From the NCBI GenBank assembly GCA_003160755.1, contig QEXZ01000001.1, positions 1-43,019 on the forward strand: a stretch of DNA of 43,019 nt, given 5' to 3'. Shown piece by piece: positions 1-7,435 of the stretch. Positions within the stretch are counted from its first letter, which is position 1; the number at the start of each line of letters is the position of its first letter. The DNA comes from Methanomicrobiales archaeon (lineage in GTDB: Archaea > Halobacteriota > Syntropharchaeia > Alkanophagales > Methanospirareceae). Below the pieces are notes generated by a model, which was not told the DNA's origin, searched no databases, and was given only the letters and a program-made list of their open reading frames with translations. The position numbers were made by a program, and so were the translations under genes.

Positions 1-8
1 ATAAAGAA

Positions 9-3000
9 ATGGCGTATTTCAAGAGCGAAGCGCAAAGACCAAATTTCATACAACAGGAAGAGGAAATATTGGAGCTGTGGGACAGAAATAAAACATTTGA
101 GCATAGTGTAGACCGCAGAGAGGGTTGTGAGAAGTTCATTTTTGTCGAGGGTCCACCAACTGCGAATGGACTCCCGCATCCCGGACATATTCTTACAAGG
201 GTTGTGAAAGACCTCGTGCTGCGATATAAAACGATGTGTGGTTTCAGGGTAGAAAGAAAAGCAGGATGGGACACGCATGGTCTGCCGGTGGAGATAGAGG
301 TGGAGAAGGAACTGGGAGTAAACAGCAAACGTGAGATAGAGGAGTACGGGGTAGAGAAATTCAACCGCAAATGCAAGGACTCGGTATTCAGATATGAAAA
401 AGAATGGGTGAATGCCACGAAACGAGTGGGGTTCTGGATAGATATGGATTCACCCTACGTAACCTCCGATAACGAATACATAGAATCTGTCTGGTGGTCG
501 TTAAAAGAGATATGGAACAAGGGCTTGCTTTATTGGGGGCATAAAGTCGTGCCCTACTGCCCGAGGTGTGAGACCACGCTGAGCAGTCATGAAGTAGCAC
601 AGGGCTATAAGGAGGTGGAGGACCCTTCGATATACGTAAAGTTCAAGCTGCGAGAAGCAAAAGAACAGGAGCAGGAGCAAGAACCTGTTTTTATGCTCGC
701 ATGGACTACAACTCCCTGGACTTTATTCGGCAATATCGCACTCGCGGTTCATCCAGAGCACACCTACGTGAAGGTAAAGACTGGCGAAGAGATTTTGATT
801 CTTGCTGAATCACGGTTGGACGCTCTGGAATGCGAATATGAGATAACTGAGCGATTAAGAGGTAAAGATCTGGAAGGCAAAGAGTATGAACAGCTTTTTG
901 ACGTGCCTGTAGAGGGGAAATCACATCGAGTAATCACTGCCGATTTCGTCACGTTAGACGAAGGTACGGGCGTCGTTCATATTGCACCTGCATTTGGTGA
1001 AGACGATTACGAAGTGTGCAAGGAGAAAGGATTGGGGTTTTCTCAGCCTGTGGACAGTAAAGGTCGGTTCACGGGAGACGTCCCGTTTCCCTCGTTGAAA
1101 GGTATTTTCGTAAAGGGTGCGGATAAGCGCATAATAGAAATGCTGGAGCAGCGTGGCATCCTGTACAAAGAGAGCACGCATTTGCACTCGTATCCCTTTT
1201 GCTGGCGTTGTGGTTCGCCTCTTTTGTATTACGCCCGCGAATCGTGGTTTATCGGTATGAAATCGCTGCGTAATAACCTGCTTGCAAACAATGAAAAGAT
1301 AAACTGGTATCCCTCGCACTTGAAATACGGAAGATTCGGGAACTTCCTGGAGAATATTGAGGATTGGGCGCTAAGCCGAGAGCGGTTCTGGGGCACGCCA
1401 CTGAATATATGGGTATGTGCCAAATGTGGAGCGGAAACATGTGTTGGAAGCATAGAGGAACTGAAGGAAAGGGCAAATAATTTTCCTTTTCCTCAAGAAT
1501 CAGACGCAAACCTCGACCTGCACCGGCCATACATTGATGATGTGTTACTGAAGTGTGAGAAATGCGGAGGAGAAATGAGAAGGGTAAAGGACGTGATAGA
1601 TTGCTGGTACGATTCGGGCTCTGCTCCTTTTGCTCAGTGGCATTACCCTTTTGAGACGGAAAAGTTCAAGCAGAATTTCCCCGCTTCTTTTATCACTGAA
1701 GCGATAGACCAGACCCGTGGCTGGTTCTATTCTTTGCTTGGTGTCTCAACAGCTATTTTCGATGTCCCACCTTATCTTAACGTGCTCTCACTGGGTCATA
1801 TATTGGATGAGCGCGGCGTGAAGATGAGTAAGAGCAAGGGAAACGTGGTTGACATAACTTCTATATTCAATAAAGAAGGTGCCGGTGCAGATGCGTTGAG
1901 ATGGTATTTCTTCACCGTAGGTCCACCATGGGAAGACATACGGTTCTCGGAACCTGCGATAGCGGAGCGGCAAAAGAAGTCATTGAACACGCTTTGGAAT
2001 TCATATTTCTTCTTCATCACGTACGCAAGCATAGACAAATTCAATCCGAATGCGAAGAATATCCCGATGGATAAAAGAAGTGCAATGGACAGATGGATAA
2101 TGTCAAGATGGAACTCAACGATAAAAGGCGTGATTGGGGCTCTCGAACGGTTTGAAATACATCTTGCGGGGAGGAGAATAGAAGATTTCGTGGTAGACGA
2201 CCTGAGCAACTGGTACATAAGGCGGTCAAGGCGGCGGTTCTGGGTCACCGAGGAGAACTTTGATAAGGATTGTGCATACTTGACGCTGTATGAGGTGCTT
2301 GTCTCTTTATGCAAATTGCTCGCGCCTTTTGTGCCTTTCATCACCGAACATATCTATCAGAACATCGTAAGAACGATTTCGGAAGACGCGCTTGAGAGTG
2401 TGCATCTTTGCGATTATCCTTTTCCCGTCGAATCGCTTATAGATGTGGAATTGGAGGATTCGATGGACTTAATTTCCAAATTAGTAGAGGCTGGCAGGCG
2501 AGCGAGGTCAGATGTGGGAATAAAGATAAGACAGCCGCTAAAGGAAGTTGTAGTCGTTTGTAGCAAGGAAAAGAAAGAGGAAGTGGCGAGTTTGGTAGAG
2601 ATATTGAAGGATGAGTTGAATGTGAAAGAAGTGAAATTTGAAGAAAGTTTGGAAGATATTACAGCAAAGGCAGTTGCGGAAACGCTGGCAGAAGAGAGAA
2701 AATTTAAAAAGGTAGAGGTAGATGACGTATCTTTGTTTCTGGATGTTACTCTGGACAAAAGTCTCATAGAAGAAGGGCTGGTCAGAGACCTCGTGAGGAG
2801 AGTACAGGGTATGAGGAAGGACATTGACCTGGAATATACGGCGAAGATAAGAATCCTGTATGAGGGTGACGAAGAGGTAAAAGAGGCGATAAATATGTTC
2901 TCAGATTATATTTGTGAGGAGACACTTGCGGCGAGCATAGAAGAAGGAATGCAAATATCGGAATCAAAAAGGGAGGGATTTTACGAGAAGAAATGGAAAA

Positions 3001-3041
3001 TAGGTAAAAAGGAGGTTTTGATAGGGGTAGAGGCTGTTTGA
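9..3041 (+). CDS. ileS: Isoleucyl-tRNA synthetase
   Basis: Cytosolic class I aminoacyl-tRNA synthetase that charges tRNA-Ile and edits misactivated valine. The 1010-aa protein shows the HIGH-type signature as HPGH at residues 57-60, the GWDTHGLP motif of the Ile/Val/Leu group, a Cys-rich CPRC segment at the start of the editing insertion, and KMSKS at residues 605-609. The WFYSLLG and DCWYDSGSAPFA blocks are typical of IleRS, and two further CxxC pairs (CAKC, CEKC) look like a zinc site. Length is normal for archaeal IleRS. Only 8 bases precede the ATG, so the upstream signals are outside the window. An acidic EQEQEQEP stretch near residue 220 looks like an in-frame low-complexity expansion. 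It is followed by a decayed toxin gene on the other strand. Confidence 0.97.
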   Translation: MAYFKSEAQRPNFIQQEEEILELWDRNKTFEHSVDRREGCEKFIFVEGPPTANGLPHPGHILTRVVKDLVLRYKTMCGFRVERKAGWDTHGLPVEIEVEKELGVNSKREIEEYGVEKFNRKCKDSVFRYEKEWVNATKRVGFWIDMDSPYVTSDNEYIESVWWSLKEIWNKGLLYWGHKVVPYCPRCETTLSSHEVAQGYKEVEDPSIYVKFKLREAKEQEQEQEPVFMLAWTTTPWTLFGNIALAVHPEHTYVKVKTGEEILILAESRLDALECEYEITERLRGKDLEGKEYEQLFDVPVEGKSHRVITADFVTLDEGTGVVHIAPAFGEDDYEVCKEKGLGFSQPVDSKGRFTGDVPFPSLKGIFVKGADKRIIEMLEQRGILYKESTHLHSYPFCWRCGSPLLYYARESWFIGMKSLRNNLLANNEKINWYPSHLKYGRFGNFLENIEDWALSRERFWGTPLNIWVCAKCGAETCVGSIEELKERANNFPFPQESDANLDLHRPYIDDVLLKCEKCGGEMRRVKDVIDCWYDSGSAPFAQWHYPFETEKFKQNFPASFITEAIDQTRGWFYSLLGVSTAIFDVPPYLNVLSLGHILDERGVKMSKSKGNVVDITSIFNKEGAGADALRWYFFTVGPPWEDIRFSEPAIAERQKKSLNTLWNSYFFFITYASIDKFNPNAKNIPMDKRSAMDRWIMSRWNSTIKGVIGALERFEIHLAGRRIEDFVVDDLSNWYIRRSRRRFWVTEENFDKDCAYLTLYEVLVSLCKLLAPFVPFITEHIYQNIVRTISEDALESVHLCDYPFPVESLIDVELEDSMDLISKLVEAGRRARSDVGIKIRQPLKEVVVVCSKEKKEEVASLVEILKDELNVKEVKFEESLEDITAKAVAETLAEERKFKKVEVDDVSLFLDVTLDKSLIEEGLVRDLVRRVQGMRKDIDLEYTAKIRILYEGDEEVKEAINMFSDYICEETLAASIEEGMQISESKREGFYEKKWKIGKKEVLIGVEAV

Positions 3042-3096
3042 TAGCATGGCAGCGGCACTATCTAATTTTCCAGTGAAATTGCAATATCCTTAAATG

Positions 3097-3279
3097 TCAC
3101 AGCAGAGCACACGGAGAAGGCACTTGCCTACCTAAAGAGGGAAAAACAGCAAGATTTGAAACGGCTGTTTGAATCTTTTCAACTTGTATTTGAGCATATC
3201 GCGGTGAATCCTTAGCTATGAACTCGTAGATTTTCCACAAATCGTTGAGTGCCCGTTTCGTCCATTTTATTTGAACCAC
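3097..3279 (-). pseudogene. Truncated RelE/ParE-family toxin
   Basis: The N-terminal 50 or so residues (MVQIKWTKRALNDL, then an IYEFIAKDSP segment and a FPSLGRQVP end) match the start of RelE/ParE-superfamily ribosome- or gyrase-directed toxins, which are normally about 90-100 aa. This ORF stops at 60 aa, immediately after GRQVP, where the family normally continues with its C-terminal beta strands and catalytic residues. The lost part is replaced by a copy of interspersed repeat family B (3052-3125). The start is GTG, overlapping the end of the antitoxin gene by 13 nt as in a normal TA operon. The missing C-terminus makes an active toxin unlikely. A very short functional variant cannot be excluded. 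Confidence 0.75.
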
Positions 3280-3452
3280 TTGGATGTCTCCTTCGCAACT
3301 TCTTCGTGAGAAATGAGACGACCTTCACGGACGTCTTCCTCAGCAGCCTCGAGTTTTTGTCTAAGGTAAAGACGATACATCAATTCATCAATATCTATTT
3401 TCTCTGGAAGTTCCTTAATCAAGTTAATAACCTGCTGCTTTGCAATACTCAT
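3267..3452 (-). CDS. RelB-like antitoxin of a type II TA pair
   Basis: Small 61-aa protein with the pattern of short antitoxins partnered with RelE/ParE toxins: an N-terminal helical region (LIKELPEKIDIDELMYRLY), a charged helix (RQKLEAAEEDVREGR) and the typical LISHEEVAKE C-terminal segment that wraps the toxin. It precedes and overlaps the toxin remnant at 3097-3279. Its own reading frame looks intact, so it may be a leftover antitoxin able to neutralise other toxins. A TATA-like sequence set inside an inverted repeat (3483-3499) lies just upstream and could be its autoregulated promoter. Family assignment rests on pattern and context only. Confidence 0.72.
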   Translation of the reverse strand: MSIAKQQVINLIKELPEKIDIDELMYRLYLRQKLEAAEEDVREGRLISHEEVAKETSKWFK

Positions 3453-3482
3453 TGCGGTATCACCTTTTAGTTATCTATTTTT

Positions 3483-3499
3483 GGTTAATATAAATAACC
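3483..3499 (-). promoter_or_regulatory. Inverted repeat around TATA-like box, antitoxin promoter
   Basis: GGTTA and TAACC arms flank a 7-bp A/T-rich core (ATATAAA) 31-47 nt upstream of the antitoxin start. An operator centred on the TATA box would fit TA autorepression. This is seen in sequence only, and the core could simply be a TATA box with fortuitous symmetry. Confidence 0.35.
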
Positions 3500-3530
3500 T
3501 TCGTTTTTAATTGCACGAAAAAACAGCAAT

Positions 3531-3540
3531 TTTTATATAT
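3531..3540 (+). promoter_or_regulatory. TATA box for ferredoxin gene
   Basis: TTTTATATAT preceded by purine-rich sequence (AACAGCAA). It would place transcription start near 3565 and leave a leader of about 65 nt that carries a GGAG ribosome-binding site at 3611-3614 before the ATG at 3631. Confidence 0.45.
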
Positions 3541-3630
3541 GATGAATTTAAAACATTTTTCTTAGAAAGGAAAGCGTTACTAAAAGGAAAGAAGAGAAAA
3601 AAATAAATTAGGAGAGTGATAAGAAAAAAA

Positions 3631-3873
3631 ATGCCAGCAGTAATAGATTTGGAGAAGTGTAATGGCTGTAAGGATGTAGAGGGGAAGGAAAAAGGAGCGA
3701 GCAATTGCGTAGAGGAGTGTCCGGTGGAGTGTATAAGCTTGGTTGAAGATGATCCAAGCAGTGCCCCACAGGGACGAGAACAACATGCGGTAATAGACGC
3801 TGAGGAGTGCACCGATTGCGAGGTTTGCATAGATGTATGTGAACAAGGGGCGATAAGCATGTCGGAGGCGTAG
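3631..3873 (+). CDS. 2[4Fe-4S] ferredoxin with expanded first cluster loop
   Basis: Small soluble electron carrier of 80 aa from the ATG at 3631. A GTG at 3616 would add MIRKK but leaves no room after the GGAG at 3611-3614, so ATG is preferred. The second cluster motif is a classic CTDCEVCIDVC, except that the usual proline after the last cysteine is Glu. The first motif is stretched: CNGC, then 12 residues (rich in Lys, Glu and Gly), then CVEECP. A lengthened loop between the second and third cysteines also occurs in AprB-like ferredoxins of APS reductase, which this one resembles in arrangement. It stands alone between a toxin-antitoxin remnant and pmbA, so its partner enzyme is unknown. 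Confidence 0.88.
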   Translation: MPAVIDLEKCNGCKDVEGKEKGASNCVEECPVECISLVEDDPSSAPQGREQHAVIDAEECTDCEVCIDVCEQGAISMSEA

Positions 3874-3962
3874 AGACACAAGAACAAGCATGGACAAAAA
3901 ACGCTGTCTATGCACTATGCCGTTCGCAACTAAACTAAACTAAAATGTATAGAAACAACGTA

Positions 3963-3999
3963 GAGAAGCGTGCGAATTACTTCATAGTCGGCGCTTCTC
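3963..3999 (+). terminator. Hairpin plus T-tract after ferredoxin gene
   Basis: Perfect 8-bp arms GAGAAGCG (3963-3970) and CGCTTCTC (3992-3999), followed by the T-rich start of repeat C1 (CACTTTTTCTTTTTTTT). It lies between the convergent ferredoxin and pmbA genes. Archaeal termination usually needs only the T-run, so the stem may be incidental. Confidence 0.4.
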
Positions 4000-4002
4000 A
4001 CA

Positions 4003-4093
4003 ACACTTTTTCTTTTTTTTACAAAAAAGAAAACCTGTGCTAAAAGAAAAAAAGACCTGTTTCTTTAGTCAAGCTTTCTTTTAAAGAAAGGTT
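4003..4093. repeat. Interspersed repeat family C, copy C1
   Basis: A/T-rich element with the shared core CCTGTGCTAAAAGAAAAA, flanked on one side by CTTTTTCTTTTT/AAAAAAGAAAA arms and on the other by AAGCTTTCTTTTAAAGAAAG. It runs up to the stop codon of pmbA and fills the gap between convergent genes, so it could act as a two-way terminator. Other copies in the window lie at 7101-7188, 10008-10062, 37745-37845, 38647-38720 and (partial) 38827-38866. Confidence 0.7.
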
Positions 4094-5470
4094 TTACGAC
4101 ACAACCTGCACCCTCGACACCTTAACAGAAGGAGAAACGACACTGTAAATCTGTCTTGTATCGTTCCCAATCATTTCCACGTGTTTCAATATCTCTTGCA
4201 TGTTGCCTGCGAGCATCACCTGCGTAACCGGATACAACTCGCCTTTTTTAATGCCAAAAGAATTCTGTGCAACGACGGAGAAATCGCCGGATGCACGTGA
4301 AGCCGTATGCGCACCTATCACGTCATTTACAAACAATCCTTCACGTATCTCGCCGAACATCTCTTCCTTAGAAGCGGTGCTTCCTGCGTTTATAATGAAA
4401 TTCGTTGCTCCCGGGGTTGGCAAATTACTAAAACCTCTTATTGCGTTACCTGTGCTTTCCACACCGTCTTTACCAGCGGTGTACGAATCATAGAGGAAAT
4501 TATTCAGCACCCCATTTTCTACCAACTTCGTAGGTTGAGCGGGAACGCCTTCGCCATCCATTCTTCTGCTATTTACACCGCCCTGCATCGTGCCATCGTC
4601 TATAACCGTAAGAATTTCAGAAGCTATTTCCTGTCCTTTTTTACCGTGATACGGCGATTGTTTCCGCTGCACGTTCTCCGCGCTCAGTTGCGGAATCAAG
4701 GTATAAGCCAGAAGGTTTTGTACTGCGCGTGGCGAGAAAACAACAGGAAGCTCCTTCGTTTTTAGTTTCTTAGCACCAAAACAATCCACAGCCATTTTCA
4801 CCGCTTCCCTGCCTATCCATTCAAAATCTATGCCCGTGAGTATCCGGCTTACCTTCCCCTCGTATCCTGAAATCTCCTCTCCGTTTTCGCTACCACCTGC
4901 TTCACTTGCCACAACCATCAGCCCTGCGGAGACGTACGTGCCTGAATCACTTGTTTCAATACCCTCTGAATTCAAGATATATGTCTCATCGCGAGCCGCG
5001 GCGAAGCTGCCTTCTGTTGGCGTGCACGTTACGCTTTTGCTCAATTTATACTCTTTCGCGCCACTCAGCATCCGTTTGCAATATTGTATCGCATCTTCGC
5101 TACCACACTCAAGCAGTTCAGTTATGCGCGGGTCAAAACTTTTTTCCGGTTTCGTGTAGCCCTGCTTTGACGTTTCTGCTCCTGGCAAGCCGAGAAAATG
5201 CGTGTCTTGCTCGGATACCTTCGCCTGTTTTATTGCATGCTCTACGCATTCCTCTATTCTCGCGTCTTCCAAAGCGGTAGTGTATGAAAATCCGATTTTT
5301 TTTCTTACTACTACTCGTACTCCAATACCGGTGCTTTTAACGTGCTTTACCTTTTTTACTTCCTCTCGCTCAAGGTCAACGCTTAAAACATCGCCGCACT
5401 CTCCATAAATCTCCGCCTGGTCGCAGTGTTTCAACGCCTTTTTCAGACCCTTATGCATGATGTCGAGCAT
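4094..5470 (-). CDS. pmbA: PmbA/TldE family protein (TldD-like metallopeptidase partner)
   Basis: TldD/PmbA family protein of 458 aa. In the known TldD-TldE heterodimer, TldD carries the HExxxH zinc protease motif and TldE/PmbA is the non-catalytic partner; together they degrade unfolded or modified peptides. No HExxxH is visible here. The N-terminal AEIYGECGDVLSVDLE, the LPVVFSPRAVQNLLA block and the GNAIRGFSNLPTPGATNF block near the C-terminus fit the PmbA side. No tldD lies in the window, although family members often sit side by side. Start is the ATG at 5470; a second Met four codons on is an alternative. Divergent from trmI. Confidence 0.9.
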   Translation of the reverse strand: MLDIMHKGLKKALKHCDQAEIYGECGDVLSVDLEREEVKKVKHVKSTGIGVRVVVRKKIGFSYTTALEDARIEECVEHAIKQAKVSEQDTHFLGLPGAETSKQGYTKPEKSFDPRITELLECGSEDAIQYCKRMLSGAKEYKLSKSVTCTPTEGSFAAARDETYILNSEGIETSDSGTYVSAGLMVVASEAGGSENGEEISGYEGKVSRILTGIDFEWIGREAVKMAVDCFGAKKLKTKELPVVFSPRAVQNLLAYTLIPQLSAENVQRKQSPYHGKKGQEIASEILTVIDDGTMQGGVNSRRMDGEGVPAQPTKLVENGVLNNFLYDSYTAGKDGVESTGNAIRGFSNLPTPGATNFIINAGSTASKEEMFGEIREGLFVNDVIGAHTASRASGDFSVVAQNSFGIKKGELYPVTQVMLAGNMQEILKHVEMIGNDTRQIYSVVSPSVKVSRVQVVS

Positions 5471-5540
5471 TTTTTTTCTGTCTTATCTCTGCATATTTAA
5501 AAGCTACAAGAACTAATTAAATTTAAAACAGCTTTCTCGT

Positions 5541-5582
5541 GAAGATCCGTGTAATCTGTGTAATCCGTGTAATCTGTGGTTA
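5541..5582. repeat. Short tandem A-type arm before trmI
   Basis: Four tandem degenerate 9-mers of the type GTGTAATCT/GTGTAATCC ending in GTGGTTAAA, directly abutting the trmI start codon. It resembles a single arm of the family A elements. Related arms are at 17757-17828, 20566-20602, 20829-20872 and 38868-38895. Confidence 0.65.
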
Positions 5583-5586
5583 AAAA

Positions 5587-6489
5587 ATGTCTCAAAACAG
5601 GATGTTAAAAATAAAAGAAGGCGAACTCGTGCATCTGATAGGCAAAAGAGGTAAGAGATACCAGATTGTGCTGAATGCGGGGTCTTCCTTCTCTTTCACC
5701 CGTGGAATTGTTTCGCATGACGACATAATAGGACTGGAAGAAGGAAATGCGGTAAAATCTTCCCTTGGCGAAAAACTCGTGGTTGTAAGGCCTACTTTGG
5801 CTGAATACATATCGAAGATGCAGAAAGGTTCGCAGATAATATACCCCAAAGACATCGCTGCCATTTTAATGCTTGCAGACATATTCCCGGGTGCGAGGGT
5901 GTTAGAAGCAGGGATAGGCTCAGGCGCTCTTACGCTGGCGCTGCTTCGTGCTGTGGGCAAAGACGGTGAAGTGGTATCATATGAGAGGAAGAAGGAATTT
6001 TCGGATGTCGCGATAAAAAATATAGATACCTTCTTCAACAGGGTAGAAAGTGCCGGAAAAGAAGGTTCCGGAACGCGGATATTAAAATACAGGGACGTGT
6101 ATGAAGGCATAGACGAGAAGGAATTAGACCGAATACTACTGGACCTTCCGGAACCCTGGAGAGCGCTGGAGCATGTAGACAAATCACTTAGAACGGGTGG
6201 AATACTACTGTGCTATAATCCAACCGTGCTGCAGATATACAAGCTTTCAAGAAGGTTAGAGTTGAAATACGAGCGAAGCTTTCGTGTGATGGGTATTTAC
6301 GAGATTGGCATGCGAGGCTGGGAAATAAAAGGTAGAAGTATGCGACCAGAACATAGAATGATCGCTCATACCGGGTTTATTTTTGTAGCGAGGAAATGCT
6401 CTGCTTGTGAACAAGAAAAAATAAATTATAGACACAGATTAACGCTTGTGGGCTCTGCCCACATCCCCGCAAGCCCGGAAAGGGCTTAA
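5587..6489 (+). CDS. trmI: tRNA (adenine-N1)-methyltransferase TrmI
   Basis: SAM-dependent Rossmann methyltransferase that makes m1A in the T-loop of tRNA (positions 57/58 in archaea). It has the TrmI N-terminal beta domain (residues 1-75), the SAM-binding motif EAGIGSG at 107-113, and the family motif LDLPEPW near residue 187, ending with the conserved AHTGFIFVARK. TrmI proteins normally stop about there (residue 270). Here the frame runs on for 30 residues (CSACEQEK and onward) encoded inside a copy of interspersed repeat A and its extra hairpins, so the C-terminal tail is almost certainly acquired read-through rather than a domain. Start is ATG at 5587, right after a short tandem repeat arm. 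Convergent with the DUF123 gene. Confidence 0.94.
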   Translation: MSQNRMLKIKEGELVHLIGKRGKRYQIVLNAGSSFSFTRGIVSHDDIIGLEEGNAVKSSLGEKLVVVRPTLAEYISKMQKGSQIIYPKDIAAILMLADIFPGARVLEAGIGSGALTLALLRAVGKDGEVVSYERKKEFSDVAIKNIDTFFNRVESAGKEGSGTRILKYRDVYEGIDEKELDRILLDLPEPWRALEHVDKSLRTGGILLCYNPTVLQIYKLSRRLELKYERSFRVMGIYEIGMRGWEIKGRSMRPEHRMIAHTGFIFVARKCSACEQEKINYRHRLTLVGSAHIPASPERA

Positions 6490-6592
6490 TTAACACAGAT
6501 GAAAAGAGCAATGCCGTTAGCCCAGCTCAACAAGAACAAAAGAAAAAATCCGTGTAAATCCGTGTCTCAAATAGAAGGAAGTTACACCTTAG
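6424..6592. repeat. Interspersed repeat family A, copy A1 (with extra stem-loops)
   Basis: One end reads TTATAGACACAGATTAACGC; the other reads AATCCGTGTAAATCCGTGTC and then the terminal motif AAATAGAAGGAAGTTA. Between the arms are two perfect hairpins, TGTGGGC/GCCCACA (6447-6463) and AAGCCC/GGGCTT (6471-6487), that other copies lack. The element overlaps the last codons of trmI. Confidence 0.75.
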
Positions 6593-6655
6593 ATACAATG
6601 AGAATAATCCCATTTGTACTGCTGGATAACAAATCCAAAAGTTACAAATCCGTTT

Positions 6656-7099
6656 TTAAAAATCTTTATTAAGCACCTCATCAATTCCCGATTCGTGAAA
6701 ACCATTGTAAACGTCTTCCTTCAGCCTGTCAAAGCTTGTGGAGAAAAACAAATGACTTCTGCATGTGCAATCACTGCATCCAAAATTAGCTATGTGCTCT
6801 GAACCTTTCTTCATCTGCAATTTTGCTGCTATTTCACATTCTTTCCTCTCCTCCGTTTCCGCAAACACTACTTCCTTTACTTCTACTCCCGAACTCGCCA
6901 GGAAATAATCTATATGCCAGTGTAATTTCTTGTTCTCACCGACTTCACGCAAATGTCTCCTTATTCGCTGTGCCAATCCGGAAAGAGCCGAACCCACATA
7001 AGCATAAAAACCACTTTTGAACGCTACCCGTCCCAATTGCCCTATTTCTATTTCTCTATCTGCATGGTTTTCCATGATTAGCACGTAAGTCCCATTCAT
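6656..7099 (-). CDS. DUF123 GIY-YIG-like protein
   Basis: 147-aa protein of the archaeal DUF123 family, which is related to the GIY-YIG nuclease fold and is sometimes fused to endonuclease III. Visible motifs are GTYVLI at residues 3-8 (first GIY-like strand), the YAYVGSA segment near residue 33, conserved RIRRHLR, the HWHIDYFL segment, and a C-terminal CSDCTCRSHLF Cys-rich stretch that could bind metal. DNA repair or processing is inferred from the family; activity is not established. It is convergent with trmI. Its start (ATG at 7099) is followed immediately upstream by a family C repeat, so its promoter is either inside or beyond that repeat. Confidence 0.85.
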   Translation of the reverse strand: MNGTYVLIMENHADREIEIGQLGRVAFKSGFYAYVGSALSGLAQRIRRHLREVGENKKLHWHIDYFLASSGVEVKEVVFAETEERKECEIAAKLQMKKGSEHIANFGCSDCTCRSHLFFSTSFDRLKEDVYNGFHESGIDEVLNKDF

Positions 7100-7100
7100 T

Positions 7101-7188
7101 ACACTTTTTCTTTTTGGAAAAAAGAAAACCTGTGCTAAAAGAAAAATCTAGAAATGTTTTTAGTTAAAGTTTTACCCAAAGTTTTCTC
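7101..7188. repeat. Interspersed repeat family C, copy C2
   Basis: ACACTTTTTCTTTTT, then AAAAAAGAAAACCTGTGCTA and AAAGAAAAATCTAGAAATG. It is near-identical to the core of C1 (4003-4093) and C4 (37745-37845). It directly abuts the DUF123 start codon. Confidence 0.7.
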
Positions 7189-7198
7189 GTTGTATATA

Positions 7199-7328
7199 AG
7201 GTATAGCTTCCTTCTATTTAAGACACAGATTTACACTGATTTACGCAGATTTATTTTAGTTTAACCGTTGTTTGTTTGTTGATCCTTTTCATCTGTGTTA
7301 ATCTGCATTAATCTGTGTCTCTAATTTG
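7199..7328. repeat. Interspersed repeat family A, copy A2
   Basis: Full-length element: end motif TAGCTTCCTTCTATTTAAGA, left arm of 10-bp units (GATTTACACT, GATTTACGCA), a central TTTTAGTTTAACCG, and right arm CATCTGTGTTAATCTGCATT continuing to AATCTGTGTCTCTAATTT. The two arms are inverted relative to each other and could form a long imperfect hairpin. It lies between the divergent DUF123 and nadA genes, followed by a B-type arm (7337-7378: TCGTGTCTCAGTGCCTCTGT). Confidence 0.8.
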
Positions 7329-7399
7329 TTTTGTCCTTCTTTCCTCCTTCGTGTCTCAGTGCCTCTGTGTTTTTATTTTTATTTTGAAATCATGTGGTT

Positions 7400-7408
7400 T
7401 TTTATATC
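7400..7408 (+). promoter_or_regulatory. TATA box for nadA
   Basis: TTTTATATC-like sequence about 28-36 nt upstream of the chosen nadA ATG at 7436, implying a leaderless or very short-leader transcript. This spacing is the reason for preferring that start over the upstream GTG at 7394. Confidence 0.4.
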
Positions 7409-7435
7409 TGCTATACAAATACGGTATTAGTGAAT

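Noticed and set aside
1796..2344. A 182-aa minus-strand ORF inside ileS
   Set aside because: Shadow of a strongly conserved synthetase frame.
3536..3560. Possible C/D box RNA (ATGATGA at 3539-3545)
   Set aside because: No D box (CTGA) or D' element at suitable spacing; the sequence lies just after the ferredoxin TATA box.
5541..5582. Possible CRISPR array from the tandem A-type repeats
   Set aside because: Units are 9-10 bp, degenerate and without unique spacers; no cas genes are in the window.
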